From contig NZ_LJZS01000004.1 in NCBI RefSeq assembly GCF_001314875.1, forward strand, positions 1 to 64,000: 64,000 bases of DNA, in the 5' to 3' direction. Shown here piece after piece: positions 42,295 to 51,335 of the stretch. The position numbers and the translations under genes are program-made. Origin of the DNA: Halomonas sp. HL-48 (GTDB taxonomy: Bacteria; Pseudomonadota; Gammaproteobacteria; Pseudomonadales; Halomonadaceae). The number at the start of each line of letters is the position of its first letter. Position 1 is the stretch's first letter. The notes below the pieces were generated by a model. The model saw only the letters and a list, made by a program, of their open reading frames with translations, was not told the DNA's origin and made no database searches.

Positions 42295-43743
42295 ATGAGC
42301 CTGCGGGTCATTTTGCGCATTTTGGGGCTGCTGCTGATGCTGTTCAGCCTCACCATGCTCCCCCCCATGCTGATCTCGGCGTGGTTTCGCGACGGCGTAT
42401 GGGAAGCGTTCGTGCTCGCCATGGCGATTTCCGTGGCGACCGGTCTGGTGCTTTACCTGCCTAACCGCCGCGCCCAGAAAGAGCTGCGCGTGCGCGACGG
42501 CTTCATCATCGCCGCGATGTTCTGGACGGTACTGGCACTGTTTGGCTCGCTGCCGTTGATGCTGTTTGGCGAAGACTCGCTGAGCCTCACCGATGCGGTA
42601 TTCGAGTCGTTCTCGGGACTGACCACCACCGGCGCCACCGTGATTACCGGCATCGATTTCCTGCCCGAATCCATCCTCTACTATCGCCAGCAGCTGCAGT
42701 GGCTGGGCGGCATGGGGATCGTGGTACTGGCGGTGGCTATTCTGCCGACCCTAGGCGTGGGCGGCATGGCGCTCTACCGCACCGAAATTCCCGGGCCGCT
42801 GAAAGACTCCAAGCTGACGCCGCGGATCACCGAAACCGCCAAGGCACTGTGGTACATCTACGCCACGCTGACGGTGGCCTGCATGCTGGCTTACATGGCC
42901 GCCGGCATGAACTGGTTCGATGCGCTCGGGCATAGCTTTTCCACCGTGGCGATTGGCGGTTTTTCCACCTATGACGCCAGCATCGGCTATTTCGATAGCG
43001 CCGCTATCGAAATGATCTGCGTGGGCTTCATGCTGATTTCCGCGTTCAGTTTCAGTCTGCACTTCATTGCCTGGCGCGAAAAGCGCCTGACGCACTACTT
43101 CCAGGACCCTGAAGCGCGCTTTCTGATGCTGTTCCTGCTCGGGCTGTCTGTGGTCGCCGTGCTTTCGCTCTGGCTCACCGATACCTACGACACCCTGCGC
43201 GGGCTGCGCCACGGTGTTTTCCAGGTGGTCTCGGTGGCGACCACTGCCGGGTTTAGCGTTGCGGACTTTTCCACGTGGCCCGGCGCCCTGCCCTTCCTGC
43301 TGTTTATGGCCGCGTTCGTGGGTGGCTGTTCGGGGTCGACCGGCGGCGGCATGAAGGTCATCCGCATCATCCTGATCATGAAACAGGGCATGCGCGAGAT
43401 CATGCGCCTGATTCACCCCAACGCGGTCATCGCCGTCAAGGTGGGCAAGGTGAGCGTTCCAGACAGCATCGCCCAGGCGGTCTGGGGCTTCTTCTCGGTG
43501 TATGTGCTGCTGTTCTTCCTGATGCTGGTCGGGGTGATGGCCACGGGCGTCGATCAGGTCACCGCCTGGTCGACGGTCGGCTCGGCCTTGAACAACCTGG
43601 GCCCGGCGCTCGGCGAAGCCAGCAGCCACTACGGCGACGTGCCGGAAGTGGCCAAATGGATTCTGGTGGTGGCCATGTTGCTCGGCCGCTTGGAGATTTT
43701 CACCGTGCTGGTGCTGTTCACACCTGCCTTCTGGCGGCGTTGA
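42295..43743 (+). CDS. trkH: Trk potassium transporter TrkH
   Basis: 482 residues with about ten membrane helices and four pore-loop repeats: SGLTTTGATVITG, STVAIGGFSTYD, TAGFSVADF and NLGPALGE. The selectivity-filter glycines are present. It forms the K+ pathway regulated by TrkA, encoded directly upstream. Confidence 0.96.
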   Translation: MSLRVILRILGLLLMLFSLTMLPPMLISAWFRDGVWEAFVLAMAISVATGLVLYLPNRRAQKELRVRDGFIIAAMFWTVLALFGSLPLMLFGEDSLSLTDAVFESFSGLTTTGATVITGIDFLPESILYYRQQLQWLGGMGIVVLAVAILPTLGVGGMALYRTEIPGPLKDSKLTPRITETAKALWYIYATLTVACMLAYMAAGMNWFDALGHSFSTVAIGGFSTYDASIGYFDSAAIEMICVGFMLISAFSFSLHFIAWREKRLTHYFQDPEARFLMLFLLGLSVVAVLSLWLTDTYDTLRGLRHGVFQVVSVATTAGFSVADFSTWPGALPFLLFMAAFVGGCSGSTGGGMKVIRIILIMKQGMREIMRLIHPNAVIAVKVGKVSVPDSIAQAVWGFFSVYVLLFFLMLVGVMATGVDQVTAWSTVGSALNNLGPALGEASSHYGDVPEVAKWILVVAMLLGRLEIFTVLVLFTPAFWRR

Positions 43744-43787
43744 CCCGACCGGCGCGGCCTATTTATTTGTTGAGTTGAGACGTTTTC

Positions 43788-45038
43788 ATGACCCAGGAAG
43801 ATGTGACACCGACAGTGTCCGATAGCGACGCACCGCCCGCCACAAGCGGCCCGATCAAGGTTATCACGGTGGGTGATACCCGCTATACGCTGCTCGGTAC
43901 CGCGCACGTGTCGGTGGAGAGCGCCGATGACGTGCGCCAGCTGATCGACAGCGGTGGCTTCGATGCCGTCGCCATCGAGCTTTGCGATGCGCGCCATCAC
44001 AGCATGGCCAACCCCGACGCCATGGGCGAACAGGACCTCTTCCAGGTCTTCAAGCAGGGCAAGGCCGGCATGGTCGCCGCCAGCCTCGCGCTGGGGGCCT
44101 TTCAGCAGCGCATTGCCGAGCAGTCGGGCATTCAGCCCGGGGCCGAAATGCGTGCGGCGGTGGAAAGCTGCCAGACACACCGGCTGCCACTGCTGCTGGT
44201 TGACCGCGACGTGGGCATCACCCTGCGGCGCATCTACCGCAATGTCCCCTGGTGGCAGCGCTTTTCGCTGTTTACTGGGCTTATTGGTAGCGTGCTGTCC
44301 CGGGAGGATGTTTCCAAAGAAGACATCGAGAAGCTCAAGGAAGGCGACATGCTGGAGGCCACGTTCAGCGAATTTGCCGCCCAGTCGGAAGCGCTGTACA
44401 GCCCGCTGATCCGCGAGCGCGACCGCTATATGGCGCTGCGCCTTGCCGAAGACGCCCCCCCGGGGCGCTACCGCAACGTGCTGGTGGTGCTGGGTGCGGG
44501 GCACCTGAAAGGCACCGGCGAGCATCTGGATGCCCCGCTGCCCGACAACCCCCGCGAGGAAATCGCTACGCTGGAAGCCACGCCGCCGCCTTCCAAGCTG
44601 TGGAAGCTGGCTCCCTGGCTGATTACCGCCCTGGTGCTGGTGGGGTTTGCCATTGGCTTCTCACGCAATAGCGATCTGGGCTGGCAACTGGTCACCGAGT
44701 GGTTTTTGATCAACGGCATCCTGTCCGCCGGTGCCACTATTGCCGCGCTGGCGCATCCGGTCACGGTGATTGCCACCTTCTTCGCCGCTCCGCTAACCTC
44801 GCTTAACCCCACCATTGGCGCGGGCTTTGTGGCTGCCGGCGTTGAGCTTTACATGCGCAAACCCAAGGTGCGCGACTTCGCCACCCTGCGTCACGATGTC
44901 GTGCATCTCAAAGGCTGGTGGCGAAATCGCGTGTCGCGCACGCTGTTGGTCTTCATTCTCGCCACACTGGGCTCGGCGGTGGGCACCTGGGTCGCCGGCT
45001 TCAGGATCGCCGGCGCCCTGTTTGGCAGCAGTGCATGA
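43788..45038 (+). CDS. TraB/PrgY-family membrane protein
   Basis: 416 residues. N-terminal TraB domain with YTLLGTAHVSVESADDV and VAIELCDARH, and VVLGAGHLKG near 240; these GxxH and ExxR/H-type motifs define the TraB/PrgY/TIKI hydrolase-like family. The last ~130 residues contain three or four membrane helices. Enterococcal PrgY blocks a pheromone peptide, but the function in proteobacteria is unknown. It follows trkAH and ends at a strong terminator. Confidence 0.88.
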   Translation: MTQEDVTPTVSDSDAPPATSGPIKVITVGDTRYTLLGTAHVSVESADDVRQLIDSGGFDAVAIELCDARHHSMANPDAMGEQDLFQVFKQGKAGMVAASLALGAFQQRIAEQSGIQPGAEMRAAVESCQTHRLPLLLVDRDVGITLRRIYRNVPWWQRFSLFTGLIGSVLSREDVSKEDIEKLKEGDMLEATFSEFAAQSEALYSPLIRERDRYMALRLAEDAPPGRYRNVLVVLGAGHLKGTGEHLDAPLPDNPREEIATLEATPPPSKLWKLAPWLITALVLVGFAIGFSRNSDLGWQLVTEWFLINGILSAGATIAALAHPVTVIATFFAAPLTSLNPTIGAGFVAAGVELYMRKPKVRDFATLRHDVVHLKGWWRNRVSRTLLVFILATLGSAVGTWVAGFRIAGALFGSSA

Positions 45039-45045
45039 TCGCCGC

Positions 45046-45076
45046 GCAACGCCCGCCCCTGCGGGCGTTGCTTTTA
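45046..45076 (+). terminator. Terminator after TraB-family gene
   Basis: GCAACGCCCGC pairs perfectly with GCGGGCGTTGC (11 pairs, four-base loop), followed by TTTTA. Confidence 0.92.
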
Positions 45077-45092
45077 TCTGCCGGTAAAAACG

Positions 45093-45875
45093 TTAACGAT
45101 GGCCGGGTGCCTGGCGGTCCAGCAGCCGTTGCATGGCGGGCGTGGGTTCGTCAATCCGATGGTAAAAACGGCTGGCGGCGTAGCTGTCGTTGAACACCTC
45201 GAAGTAGTCGTCCAGCACGGCGGCGGCGGTCACGTCGCCGCCCTGGCGCAACAGCTCAACGGCCACCTCGGCGGTGCACAGATGCGCACTGGAGGCTGGC
45301 TTGCGCAGCCGATAGCGGGTTTCCCGCTCGGTGCGCAGCGGCAGGACGGGTAGCGCGTCCAGGTAAGGGCTTTTGCGGAAAATACGCCGCGCCTGACGCC
45401 AGGTGCCGTCGAGCAGAATATACACCGGTATTTTAGCGTGCTTCTTGGCCTCGCTGACCGCCTCCATCGAGACCACGCGGTCGGCGTAGTCCGGCTGGTC
45501 ATCGGGAAAGATCACAAAGGGCGCGTAGCGCGGGTCCTCGAGCAGCGCCATCAACTGCGCATCCGGCGCGGTGCGGTACCAGGTAAACACTCGGGTCTGC
45601 GCCAGCACATCGCCAATCAAGCGCCCGGTATTGGTCGGCTTGAAGTGCTCAAGCGGGTGCGTCAACAGCCAGACCTGGGCGTGGCTCTCGGCGGTCACCC
45701 GGTACGGGCACAGGCAGTTCAGCTCGGGCAGGTTGCAGCCCTCACAGCGCGTGACAAAGCTGCCCCTCGCCTTGAACTCGCGCCGGGGCCGGCGCGGGTG
45801 AACGGTGGCCGGGTCGCGGCCAACGCCTTCCGGATCGACGTTGGCCGTGTGCTGGCAGGACTCCGAAGCAGACAT
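45093..45875 (-). CDS. DTW-domain protein, probable tRNA aminocarboxypropyltransferase
   Basis: 260 residues from the ATG at 45875 (GGAG upstream). A cysteine-rich N-terminal part, TRCEGCNLPELNCLCP, precedes the DTW domain with LDGTWRQARRIFRKSP and an ending of the form ELLRQGGD. The family includes TapT/YfiP-type enzymes that add aminocarboxypropyl to uridine 47 of tRNA. The N-terminal ~45 residues are variable. It is a single gene convergent with the TraB gene. Confidence 0.82.
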   Translation of the reverse strand: MSASESCQHTANVDPEGVGRDPATVHPRRPRREFKARGSFVTRCEGCNLPELNCLCPYRVTAESHAQVWLLTHPLEHFKPTNTGRLIGDVLAQTRVFTWYRTAPDAQLMALLEDPRYAPFVIFPDDQPDYADRVVSMEAVSEAKKHAKIPVYILLDGTWRQARRIFRKSPYLDALPVLPLRTERETRYRLRKPASSAHLCTAEVAVELLRQGGDVTAAAVLDDYFEVFNDSYAASRFYHRIDEPTPAMQRLLDRQAPGHR

Positions 45876-45971
45876 CTGCGCTCCAAGGTTGGCGAGGGGC
45901 GCCGAGTATAAAGCAGGGTAGCGCCGATCAGCTAGGCGCTTAACCATGAGATCAGCGCTATGAGGAGATGA

Positions 45972-46451
45972 TTATGAGATAGAAGAAAGCGCAAGCTTTT
46001 GGTCAATCCGCTCCAGAATAGACGTCAAACTAGCTACTGACTCAATTGCCAGCGTCAAGATCGCCGCATTTTTATCGGGATCATCCGGATATTCATGGGC
46101 GAAGCGATTGCGCAGTATTCTAAGCGCTTGCCATTGATCACTGTCTTCGATGTAACCCAGCTTTTCCAGACGGTGTAGCTTGTCCAGCATGGGGCGATCC
46201 TCATAAGGCTCCTGTAAATACAGCAGCACAGAAGGTAGCAATCGCGCGCCAATAGCGTCCTGCAATTTGCCAAACCGAAGCACGAATTGATCCAGACTTT
46301 GGATCTCCGCATCATTCAGTCGCGTAAGTCGCTCGCCGGTAATGGGTAGCGACGCTTCTAAAGATGACAACGCATATTCAATGAAATGCCGATGACGCTG
46401 ACACTCGCGCCAGGCATCAAGTAAACGCTGTTGCATAATATCTTGCGTCAT
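45972..46451 (-). CDS. HEPN-domain toxin (HepT-like)
   Basis: 159 residues, helical throughout. RILRNRFAHEYP contains the HEPN RNase motif R-x4-6-H followed by Tyr, the site that the partner antitoxin modifies with AMP in studied MNT/HEPN systems. The gene starts over the stop of the MNT gene (ATGA). GC content is lower than in the flanking operons. It looks intact. Confidence 0.85.
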   Translation of the reverse strand: MTQDIMQQRLLDAWRECQRHRHFIEYALSSLEASLPITGERLTRLNDAEIQSLDQFVLRFGKLQDAIGARLLPSVLLYLQEPYEDRPMLDKLHRLEKLGYIEDSDQWQALRILRNRFAHEYPDDPDKNAAILTLAIESVASLTSILERIDQKLALSSIS

Positions 46452-46753
46452 AACGCGATACCGGATTGTTCGGCGATGCGGAAAATAGCGGGATAATTAC
46501 CTCGACCTGGATAATCAATCAGTATATCGATTTTTTGTTCGCCAAGCGCTTGCTGCAGCTGTACTTGGCAGCGCATTTCGGCTCGTACAATATCGTTAAC
46601 GTCCTGCATGTCGGTGGTGATCAGCAGATCAATATCACCACCACGGCGACCATCATTGGTACGGGAGCCGAACAGTTTTACACACGCCTGGGCGCCAAAG
46701 CAGTTTTTCACTGACTGGACGATCATTTGGCGCTGATAGTCGCTCAAACGCAT
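46448..46753 (-). CDS. MNT-type nucleotidyltransferase antitoxin
   Basis: 101 residues. LFGSRTNDGRRGGDIDLLI gives the minimal nucleotidyltransferase signature GSx9DxD. Such antitoxins AMPylate the HEPN toxin to switch it off. It comes first in a two-gene unit, followed directly by the toxin. Confidence 0.88.
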   Translation of the reverse strand: MRLSDYQRQMIVQSVKNCFGAQACVKLFGSRTNDGRRGGDIDLLITTDMQDVNDIVRAEMRCQVQLQQALGEQKIDILIDYPGRGNYPAIFRIAEQSGIAL

Positions 46754-46846
46754 AGCCGCTCTCCTTGCCTACTTTTTCAACACCCTAATTTTGTAAAGGC
46801 TAGCATATTTCCTCGCCACCTCAGTAAACCTGAAAACCTTCCAACG

Positions 46847-46874
46847 TTGACACCAAAAGCGCAACGCCGATAAA
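46847..46874 (+). promoter_or_regulatory. Candidate bioB promoter
   Basis: TTGACA (perfect -35, 46847-46852), 16 bases, GATAAA (46869-46874). GTAAACC (46824-46830) and its complement GGTTTAC (46901-46907, just before the GTG start) flank it; they resemble halves of the BirA operator but are about 70 bases apart, unlike the known close pairing. Confidence 0.45.
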
Positions 46875-46909
46875 GTCTCGTCAACTTTCAAAAGAATATA
46901 GGTTTACCC

Positions 46910-47992
46910 GTGACCGCCACTGCTGCCAATACCCAGACTGCCGCCCCGCGCCACGACTGGACGCTCGACGAGATCGACGCGCTTTTCGCGCTGCCGTTCA
47001 ACGATCTGCTGTTTCAGGCCCAGCAGGTCCATCGGGCGCATTTCGATGCCAACGCGGTACAGGTCTCCACGCTGCTTTCCATCAAGACCGGCGCCTGCCC
47101 GGAAGACTGCAAGTACTGCCCCCAGTCGGGTCACTACAATACCCAGTTGGAAAAAGAAAAGCTGCTGGAGATCGAGAAAGTCGTCGAGCAGGCCAAGGCC
47201 GCCAAGGAGGCCGGGGCCAGCCGTTTCTGCATGGGCGCGGCGTGGCGCAGTCCGCGGGACAAAGACCTGGTATTGGTGGAAGAGATGGTTCGCCAGGTCA
47301 AAGCCCTGGGGCTTGAAACCTGCATGACGCTGGGCATGGTCGACGGCGACCAGGCCAGCCGACTGGCGTCGGCTGGGCTCGATTACTACAACCATAACCT
47401 GGATACCTCGCCGGATTTTTACGGCGAGATCATCACCACCCGCACCTTCAGCGATCGCCTGGACACGCTTGCAACGGTGCGCGAGGCGGGCATGAAGGTC
47501 TGCTCCGGCGGAATTCTGGGCATGGGCGAAGAGGCCAAGGACCGTAGCGCGCTTTTGCAGCAGCTGGCCAAGCTGTCGCCGCACCCGGAATCCGTGCCGA
47601 TCAACATGCTGGTGAAAGTGCCCGGTACGCCGCTGGAAAATGTCGAGGACCTGGACCCCATCGAATTTATCCGCGCCATTGCCGTGGCCCGCATCATGAT
47701 GCCGCAAAGCCACGTGCGGCTTTCCGCCGGGCGCGAGCAGATGAGCGACTCGACCCAGGCGCTGGCGTTTCTGGCCGGGGCCAACTCGATCTTCTACGGC
47801 GACAAGCTGCTGACCACCGGCAACCCTCAAGCTGATCGCGACCGCGCGCTGTTCACCAAGCTGGGGCTGCACCCCGAGCGCCGTGAGACCTGCGAAGACG
47901 AGGCCAGCCAGGCCCAGCGTCTGGCACAACAGGCCGAGCAGCATGCCCGCGCCGAGCGCGTGGCGGACCTGGCGGTGGATGCCAGTGTCTGA
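46910..47992 (+). CDS. bioB: Biotin synthase
   Basis: 360 residues from a GTG. Radical-SAM enzyme that inserts sulfur into dethiobiotin. Cluster ligands Cys63, Cys67 and Cys70 are in [15 protein letters not shown]; the second-cluster Arg is in the C-terminal LSAGREQMS. It heads the operon bioBFHCDA, in which every later gene overlaps the one before. Confidence 0.97.
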   Translation: MTATAANTQTAAPRHDWTLDEIDALFALPFNDLLFQAQQVHRAHFDANAVQVSTLLSIKTGACPEDCKYCPQSGHYNTQLEKEKLLEIEKVVEQAKAAKEAGASRFCMGAAWRSPRDKDLVLVEEMVRQVKALGLETCMTLGMVDGDQASRLASAGLDYYNHNLDTSPDFYGEIITTRTFSDRLDTLATVREAGMKVCSGGILGMGEEAKDRSALLQQLAKLSPHPESVPINMLVKVPGTPLENVEDLDPIEFIRAIAVARIMMPQSHVRLSAGREQMSDSTQALAFLAGANSIFYGDKLLTTGNPQADRDRALFTKLGLHPERRETCEDEASQAQRLAQQAEQHARAERVADLAVDASV

Positions 47993-49133
47993 CGCCTGGC
48001 ATGAACGACTGGCCAGCGCACGGGATGAACGCCAGCACCAACACCGTTGGCGAAATCGCCGCGTCATGCCGTCAGCAACGCTGGACTTCGCTGGCAACGA
48101 CTATCTCGGCCTGGCCCAGGAACCTCGTGTTCAGAATGCCCAGGCCGAAGGGGCCCGGCGTTTCGGCGCCGGGGCTGGCGCCTCGCACCTGGTCAGCGGG
48201 CACCTGGGGATCCACGAGGCCCTGGAAGCGGCGTTAGCCGAGTGGACCGGGCGCGAGCGTGCCCTGCTGTTCTCGACCGGCTATATGGCCAACCTTGGCG
48301 TGCTGCAGTCCCTTGCGGACGCCCACACGGCCATCTTTCAGGACCGTCTCAACCACGCCTCGTTACTCGACGGCGCGACGCTCAGCGGCGCCCGCTCCCG
48401 GCGCTATCACCACCGCGATGGCGACGACCTGCAGCGCCTGATGGCCCGTAGCACGGCCACCCATAAGCTGGTGGTCAGCGACGGGGTCTTCAGCATGGAT
48501 GGCGACGTGGCCGATATCGCCACGCTTGCCCGGGTCAGCCGTCAGCATGGCGCCTGGCTGATGATCGACGACGCCCACGGGCTGGGCGTGCTGGGCGGAA
48601 ACGGTCGCGGCTGCGTGGAGGGCGTCACAAGCGAGGACGTGCCGATTCTGGTGGGTACCCTGGGCAAGGCGCTAGGCACCGCGGGGGCCTTTGTCGCCGG
48701 CGATGCCGCGCTGATCGAGCATATCACCCAGTTTGCCCGCAGCTATGTGTACACCACCGCCCAGCCGCCCGGCATTGCCGCCGCCACGTTGGAAGCGCTG
48801 AGTATCGTTCGCCGGGAGCCCCAGCGGCGCCAGCAGCTTTTCCAGCATATCGATACGTTCCGACGCGAAGCGCAGTTGCTTGACCTGCCGCTGGCCCACT
48901 CGGCGACCCCCATCCAACCGCTGATGCTGGGCAGCGAGGCGCGGGTGATGGCGTGGGCGGCCACGCTCGAACAGCGCGGCATCAGCGTCGGCGCCATTCG
49001 CCCGCCCACCGTGCCAAAGGGCGAGGCCCGCCTGCGCATCACGCTCAGCGCGCGGCACACTGAGGCTGACCTTGATCGCCTGCTGGAAGGACTGCGCGCC
49101 TGCCAACGCGAGGAGGCCGCATGCCACGCCTAG
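47979..49133 (+). CDS. bioF: 8-amino-7-oxononanoate synthase
   Basis: 384 residues from [11 protein letters not shown] at 47979, overlapping bioB by 14 bases; earlier ATGs lie deep inside bioB. PLP enzyme condensing pimeloyl-ACP with alanine. [10 protein letters not shown] is the N-terminal signature and [14 protein letters not shown] has the PLP lysine. [10 protein letters not shown] and [10 protein letters not shown] complete the cofactor site. Confidence 0.96.
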   Translation: MPVSDAWHERLASARDERQHQHRWRNRRVMPSATLDFAGNDYLGLAQEPRVQNAQAEGARRFGAGAGASHLVSGHLGIHEALEAALAEWTGRERALLFSTGYMANLGVLQSLADAHTAIFQDRLNHASLLDGATLSGARSRRYHHRDGDDLQRLMARSTATHKLVVSDGVFSMDGDVADIATLARVSRQHGAWLMIDDAHGLGVLGGNGRGCVEGVTSEDVPILVGTLGKALGTAGAFVAGDAALIEHITQFARSYVYTTAQPPGIAAATLEALSIVRREPQRRQQLFQHIDTFRREAQLLDLPLAHSATPIQPLMLGSEARVMAWAATLEQRGISVGAIRPPTVPKGEARLRITLSARHTEADLDRLLEGLRACQREEAACHA

Positions 49134-49837
49134 TGCTGCTATCGGGCTGGGGGGTTGACCGGCGTATCTGGGAGCCGCTTGAGGCCCACTGGCCTGCCGA
49201 CATTGACGTGCTCAGCGTCGACTGGCCGGGCTACGGCCACCAGCCCGCACTGCCGGAAAACGCTTCGCTGGATCAACTGGCCGACGCCATGGCTGACCGC
49301 CTTTCCGAGGATGCCGTCTGGGTCGGCTGGTCGCTGGGCGGGCTGTTGGCCACTGCGCTGCTGGACACGCTGCCCGCGCCGCATGGCCTCGTCCTGTTGG
49401 GCGCAGGCGAGCGCTTTTGCGCGGATGACGGCGTCAGCCACGACGAGCTTGCCAGCTTTCGGCGCGCTTTCGCCCGCGATCCCAGGGCGACCTGGCAGCA
49501 CTTTCTGCGCTGGCAGGCCCAGGGCGAACCCAATCCCCGCCACGCCCATCGCCAGCTGCGCGCGCTACTCGGCGACCAGCTGAGCGCCGATCATGCCACC
49601 CTGGCTACCGGCCTTGACTGGCTGGCCACCCTCGACAACACCCAGCGTTTGAACCCGCCTGTCTGCCCGGTGATCCGCCTGGTCGGCGAGCATGATCCGC
49701 TGGTCGGTCAGCGCGCCCGTGGCCGCGCTCGTCGCCTCGCCCATGCCGGGCACTGCCCCATGCTCTCGCAGCCGGCGACGCTTGCCACCGTGCTGGCCGA
49801 GCAGGCATCAGCGCTGGCCGTCAAGGACACCGTATGA
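49121..49837 (+). CDS. bioH: Pimeloyl-ACP methyl ester carboxylesterase BioH
   Basis: 238 residues, alpha/beta hydrolase. Nucleophile Ser in GWSLGGLLA, Asp in GEHDPLVG and His in HAGHCPMLS. BioH removes the methyl group that BioC added, freeing pimeloyl-ACP for BioF. AGGAGG precedes the ATG; the frame overlaps bioF by 13 bases. Confidence 0.93.
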   Translation: MPRLVLLSGWGVDRRIWEPLEAHWPADIDVLSVDWPGYGHQPALPENASLDQLADAMADRLSEDAVWVGWSLGGLLATALLDTLPAPHGLVLLGAGERFCADDGVSHDELASFRRAFARDPRATWQHFLRWQAQGEPNPRHAHRQLRALLGDQLSADHATLATGLDWLATLDNTQRLNPPVCPVIRLVGEHDPLVGQRARGRARRLAHAGHCPMLSQPATLATVLAEQASALAVKDTV

Positions 49838-50631
49838 GCATCGCAGCGCCAACGCACGACGCTCCCAGGACGCCTGACTGGCAGGCGAAAGTCGCCCGGG
49901 CCTTTTCCCGGGCGGCCCCGCGTTACGACGCCCTAGCCAGCGCCCAGCGGCATATCGGTGAATCGCTGTGGGCGCGCCTGCCGGCAGGCGCCGGGCCACA
50001 CGTGCTGGACCTGGGCTGCGGCACCGGCTACTGGACCCAGCGACTGGCGCTGCGCTATCCCGATGCCGAGGTGGCCGGGCTGGATATCGCTCCCGGCATG
50101 CTGGCCCACGCCGAGGCGTGTTACGGCACAACGATTGCCTGGCATCAGGGCGACGCCACCGCGCCGCCGTTTGCCGACGGTGCCTTTGACCTGGTGTTCT
50201 CCAACCTGGCGATTCAATGGTGCCGCCACAGCGACGCGGTCATGCAGTCGCTGCATCGGGTGCTTGCTCCCGGCGGTCAGGCCCATATCACAACGCTATT
50301 GCCGGGCACGCTGTGTGAAGTCGCCGACGCCTGGCAGCGCCCAGAGGCGCTGCTGACCACACCCAGCGCCGCCGAACTCGAGTGCGCCGTGGTTGATAAC
50401 GGGCTTAGGCTGGCGGAGCAGTCGACGGCATGGCGGACGTTTCACTACCCAGACCTGAACGCCGTGATGGCCTCCATCAAGGGCGTTGGCGCCCAGGTGG
50501 CGCGCGCCAACGCCCGGCTGACCCGTGGCGAGGTTGCCGACGCCCGGGCGCGCTATGACGCCCTGCGCGAGCCCGAGGGGCTACCGGTGAGCTATCACTG
50601 TTTGACCCTGCATCTGGAAAAGACCCCATGA
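49834..50631 (+). CDS. bioC: Malonyl-ACP O-methyltransferase BioC
   Basis: 265 residues with a class I methyltransferase fold: VLDLGCGTGYWTQRLA (SAM site), DIAPGMLAHA and FDLVFSNLAIQWC. It methylates malonyl-ACP to disguise it for two rounds of fatty-acid elongation. It starts in an ATGA overlap with bioH and ends in one with bioD. Confidence 0.95.
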   Translation: MSIAAPTHDAPRTPDWQAKVARAFSRAAPRYDALASAQRHIGESLWARLPAGAGPHVLDLGCGTGYWTQRLALRYPDAEVAGLDIAPGMLAHAEACYGTTIAWHQGDATAPPFADGAFDLVFSNLAIQWCRHSDAVMQSLHRVLAPGGQAHITTLLPGTLCEVADAWQRPEALLTTPSAAELECAVVDNGLRLAEQSTAWRTFHYPDLNAVMASIKGVGAQVARANARLTRGEVADARARYDALREPEGLPVSYHCLTLHLEKTP

Positions 50632-51335
50632 GCACCTACTTCGTCACCGGCACCGATACCGACGCGGGCAAGACCCTGGCCACCAGTGCTCTGCTTTATG
50701 CCGCCCGCGCGCAAGGCCTGAGCACGCTGGGGCTGAAGCCCGTGGCCTCGGGCAGCGACGCCACCCCTGACGGGCTGCGCAACCGCGACGCCCTGGCCCT
50801 TCAGGCGCAAAGCGCCCCGTTGGTCAGCTACGCCACGATCAATCCCTGGGCGTTTGAACCGGCCATCGCGCCGCACCTGGCGGCCAGCGAGGCCGGTGAT
50901 CCGCTGAGCCTCGACGCCATCGTCAACACGCTATCGGCCACGCTTGGGCAGCACCCGCGCGAACTGACGTTGATCGAGGGCGCGGGAGGCTGGCGGGTAC
51001 CGCTTAACGCGCAGGAGGATTTTTGCGACCTTCCCCGCGCCATGAACCTGCCGGTGATCCTGGTGGTGGGCCTTAAGCTTGGCTGCCTGAATCACGCCCG
51101 GCTCACCGCCGAAGCGATAGTGGCCGACGGCCTGCCCCTCGCCGGCTGGGTCGGCAGCGTTGTGGACCCGGCATTTGCCGATGATCCGACTCGCTATGCG
51201 GCCAACCTGGCCGTCCTTGAGCACCGCTTACCGGCCCCCTGCCTGGGCATCCTCCCGTTTCTCGATACGCCATCGGCAGATACTGCGCATCGCTACCTTT
51301 CCCTGGCACCGCTACTCACCCTGGAGCCGCAATGA
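50628..51335 (+). CDS. bioD: Dethiobiotin synthetase
   Basis: 235 residues. P-loop FVTGTDTDAGKTLAT at 5-19; LKPVASGS and EGAGGWRVPL form the diaminopelargonate and ATP site. It closes the ureido ring of dethiobiotin using CO2 and ATP. ATGA overlaps at both ends. Confidence 0.96.
   Translation: MSTYFVTGTDTDAGKTLATSALLYAARAQGLSTLGLKPVASGSDATPDGLRNRDALALQAQSAPLVSYATINPWAFEPAIAPHLAASEAGDPLSLDAIVNTLSATLGQHPRELTLIEGAGGWRVPLNAQEDFCDLPRAMNLPVILVVGLKLGCLNHARLTAEAIVADGLPLAGWVGSVVDPAFADDPTRYAANLAVLEHRLPAPCLGILPFLDTPSADTAHRYLSLAPLLTLEPQ

Noticed and set aside
46824-46907. A classical BirA operator before bioB
   Set aside because: The half-sites are about 70 bases apart, while known operators have them about 15 apart; kept only as a low-interest finding.
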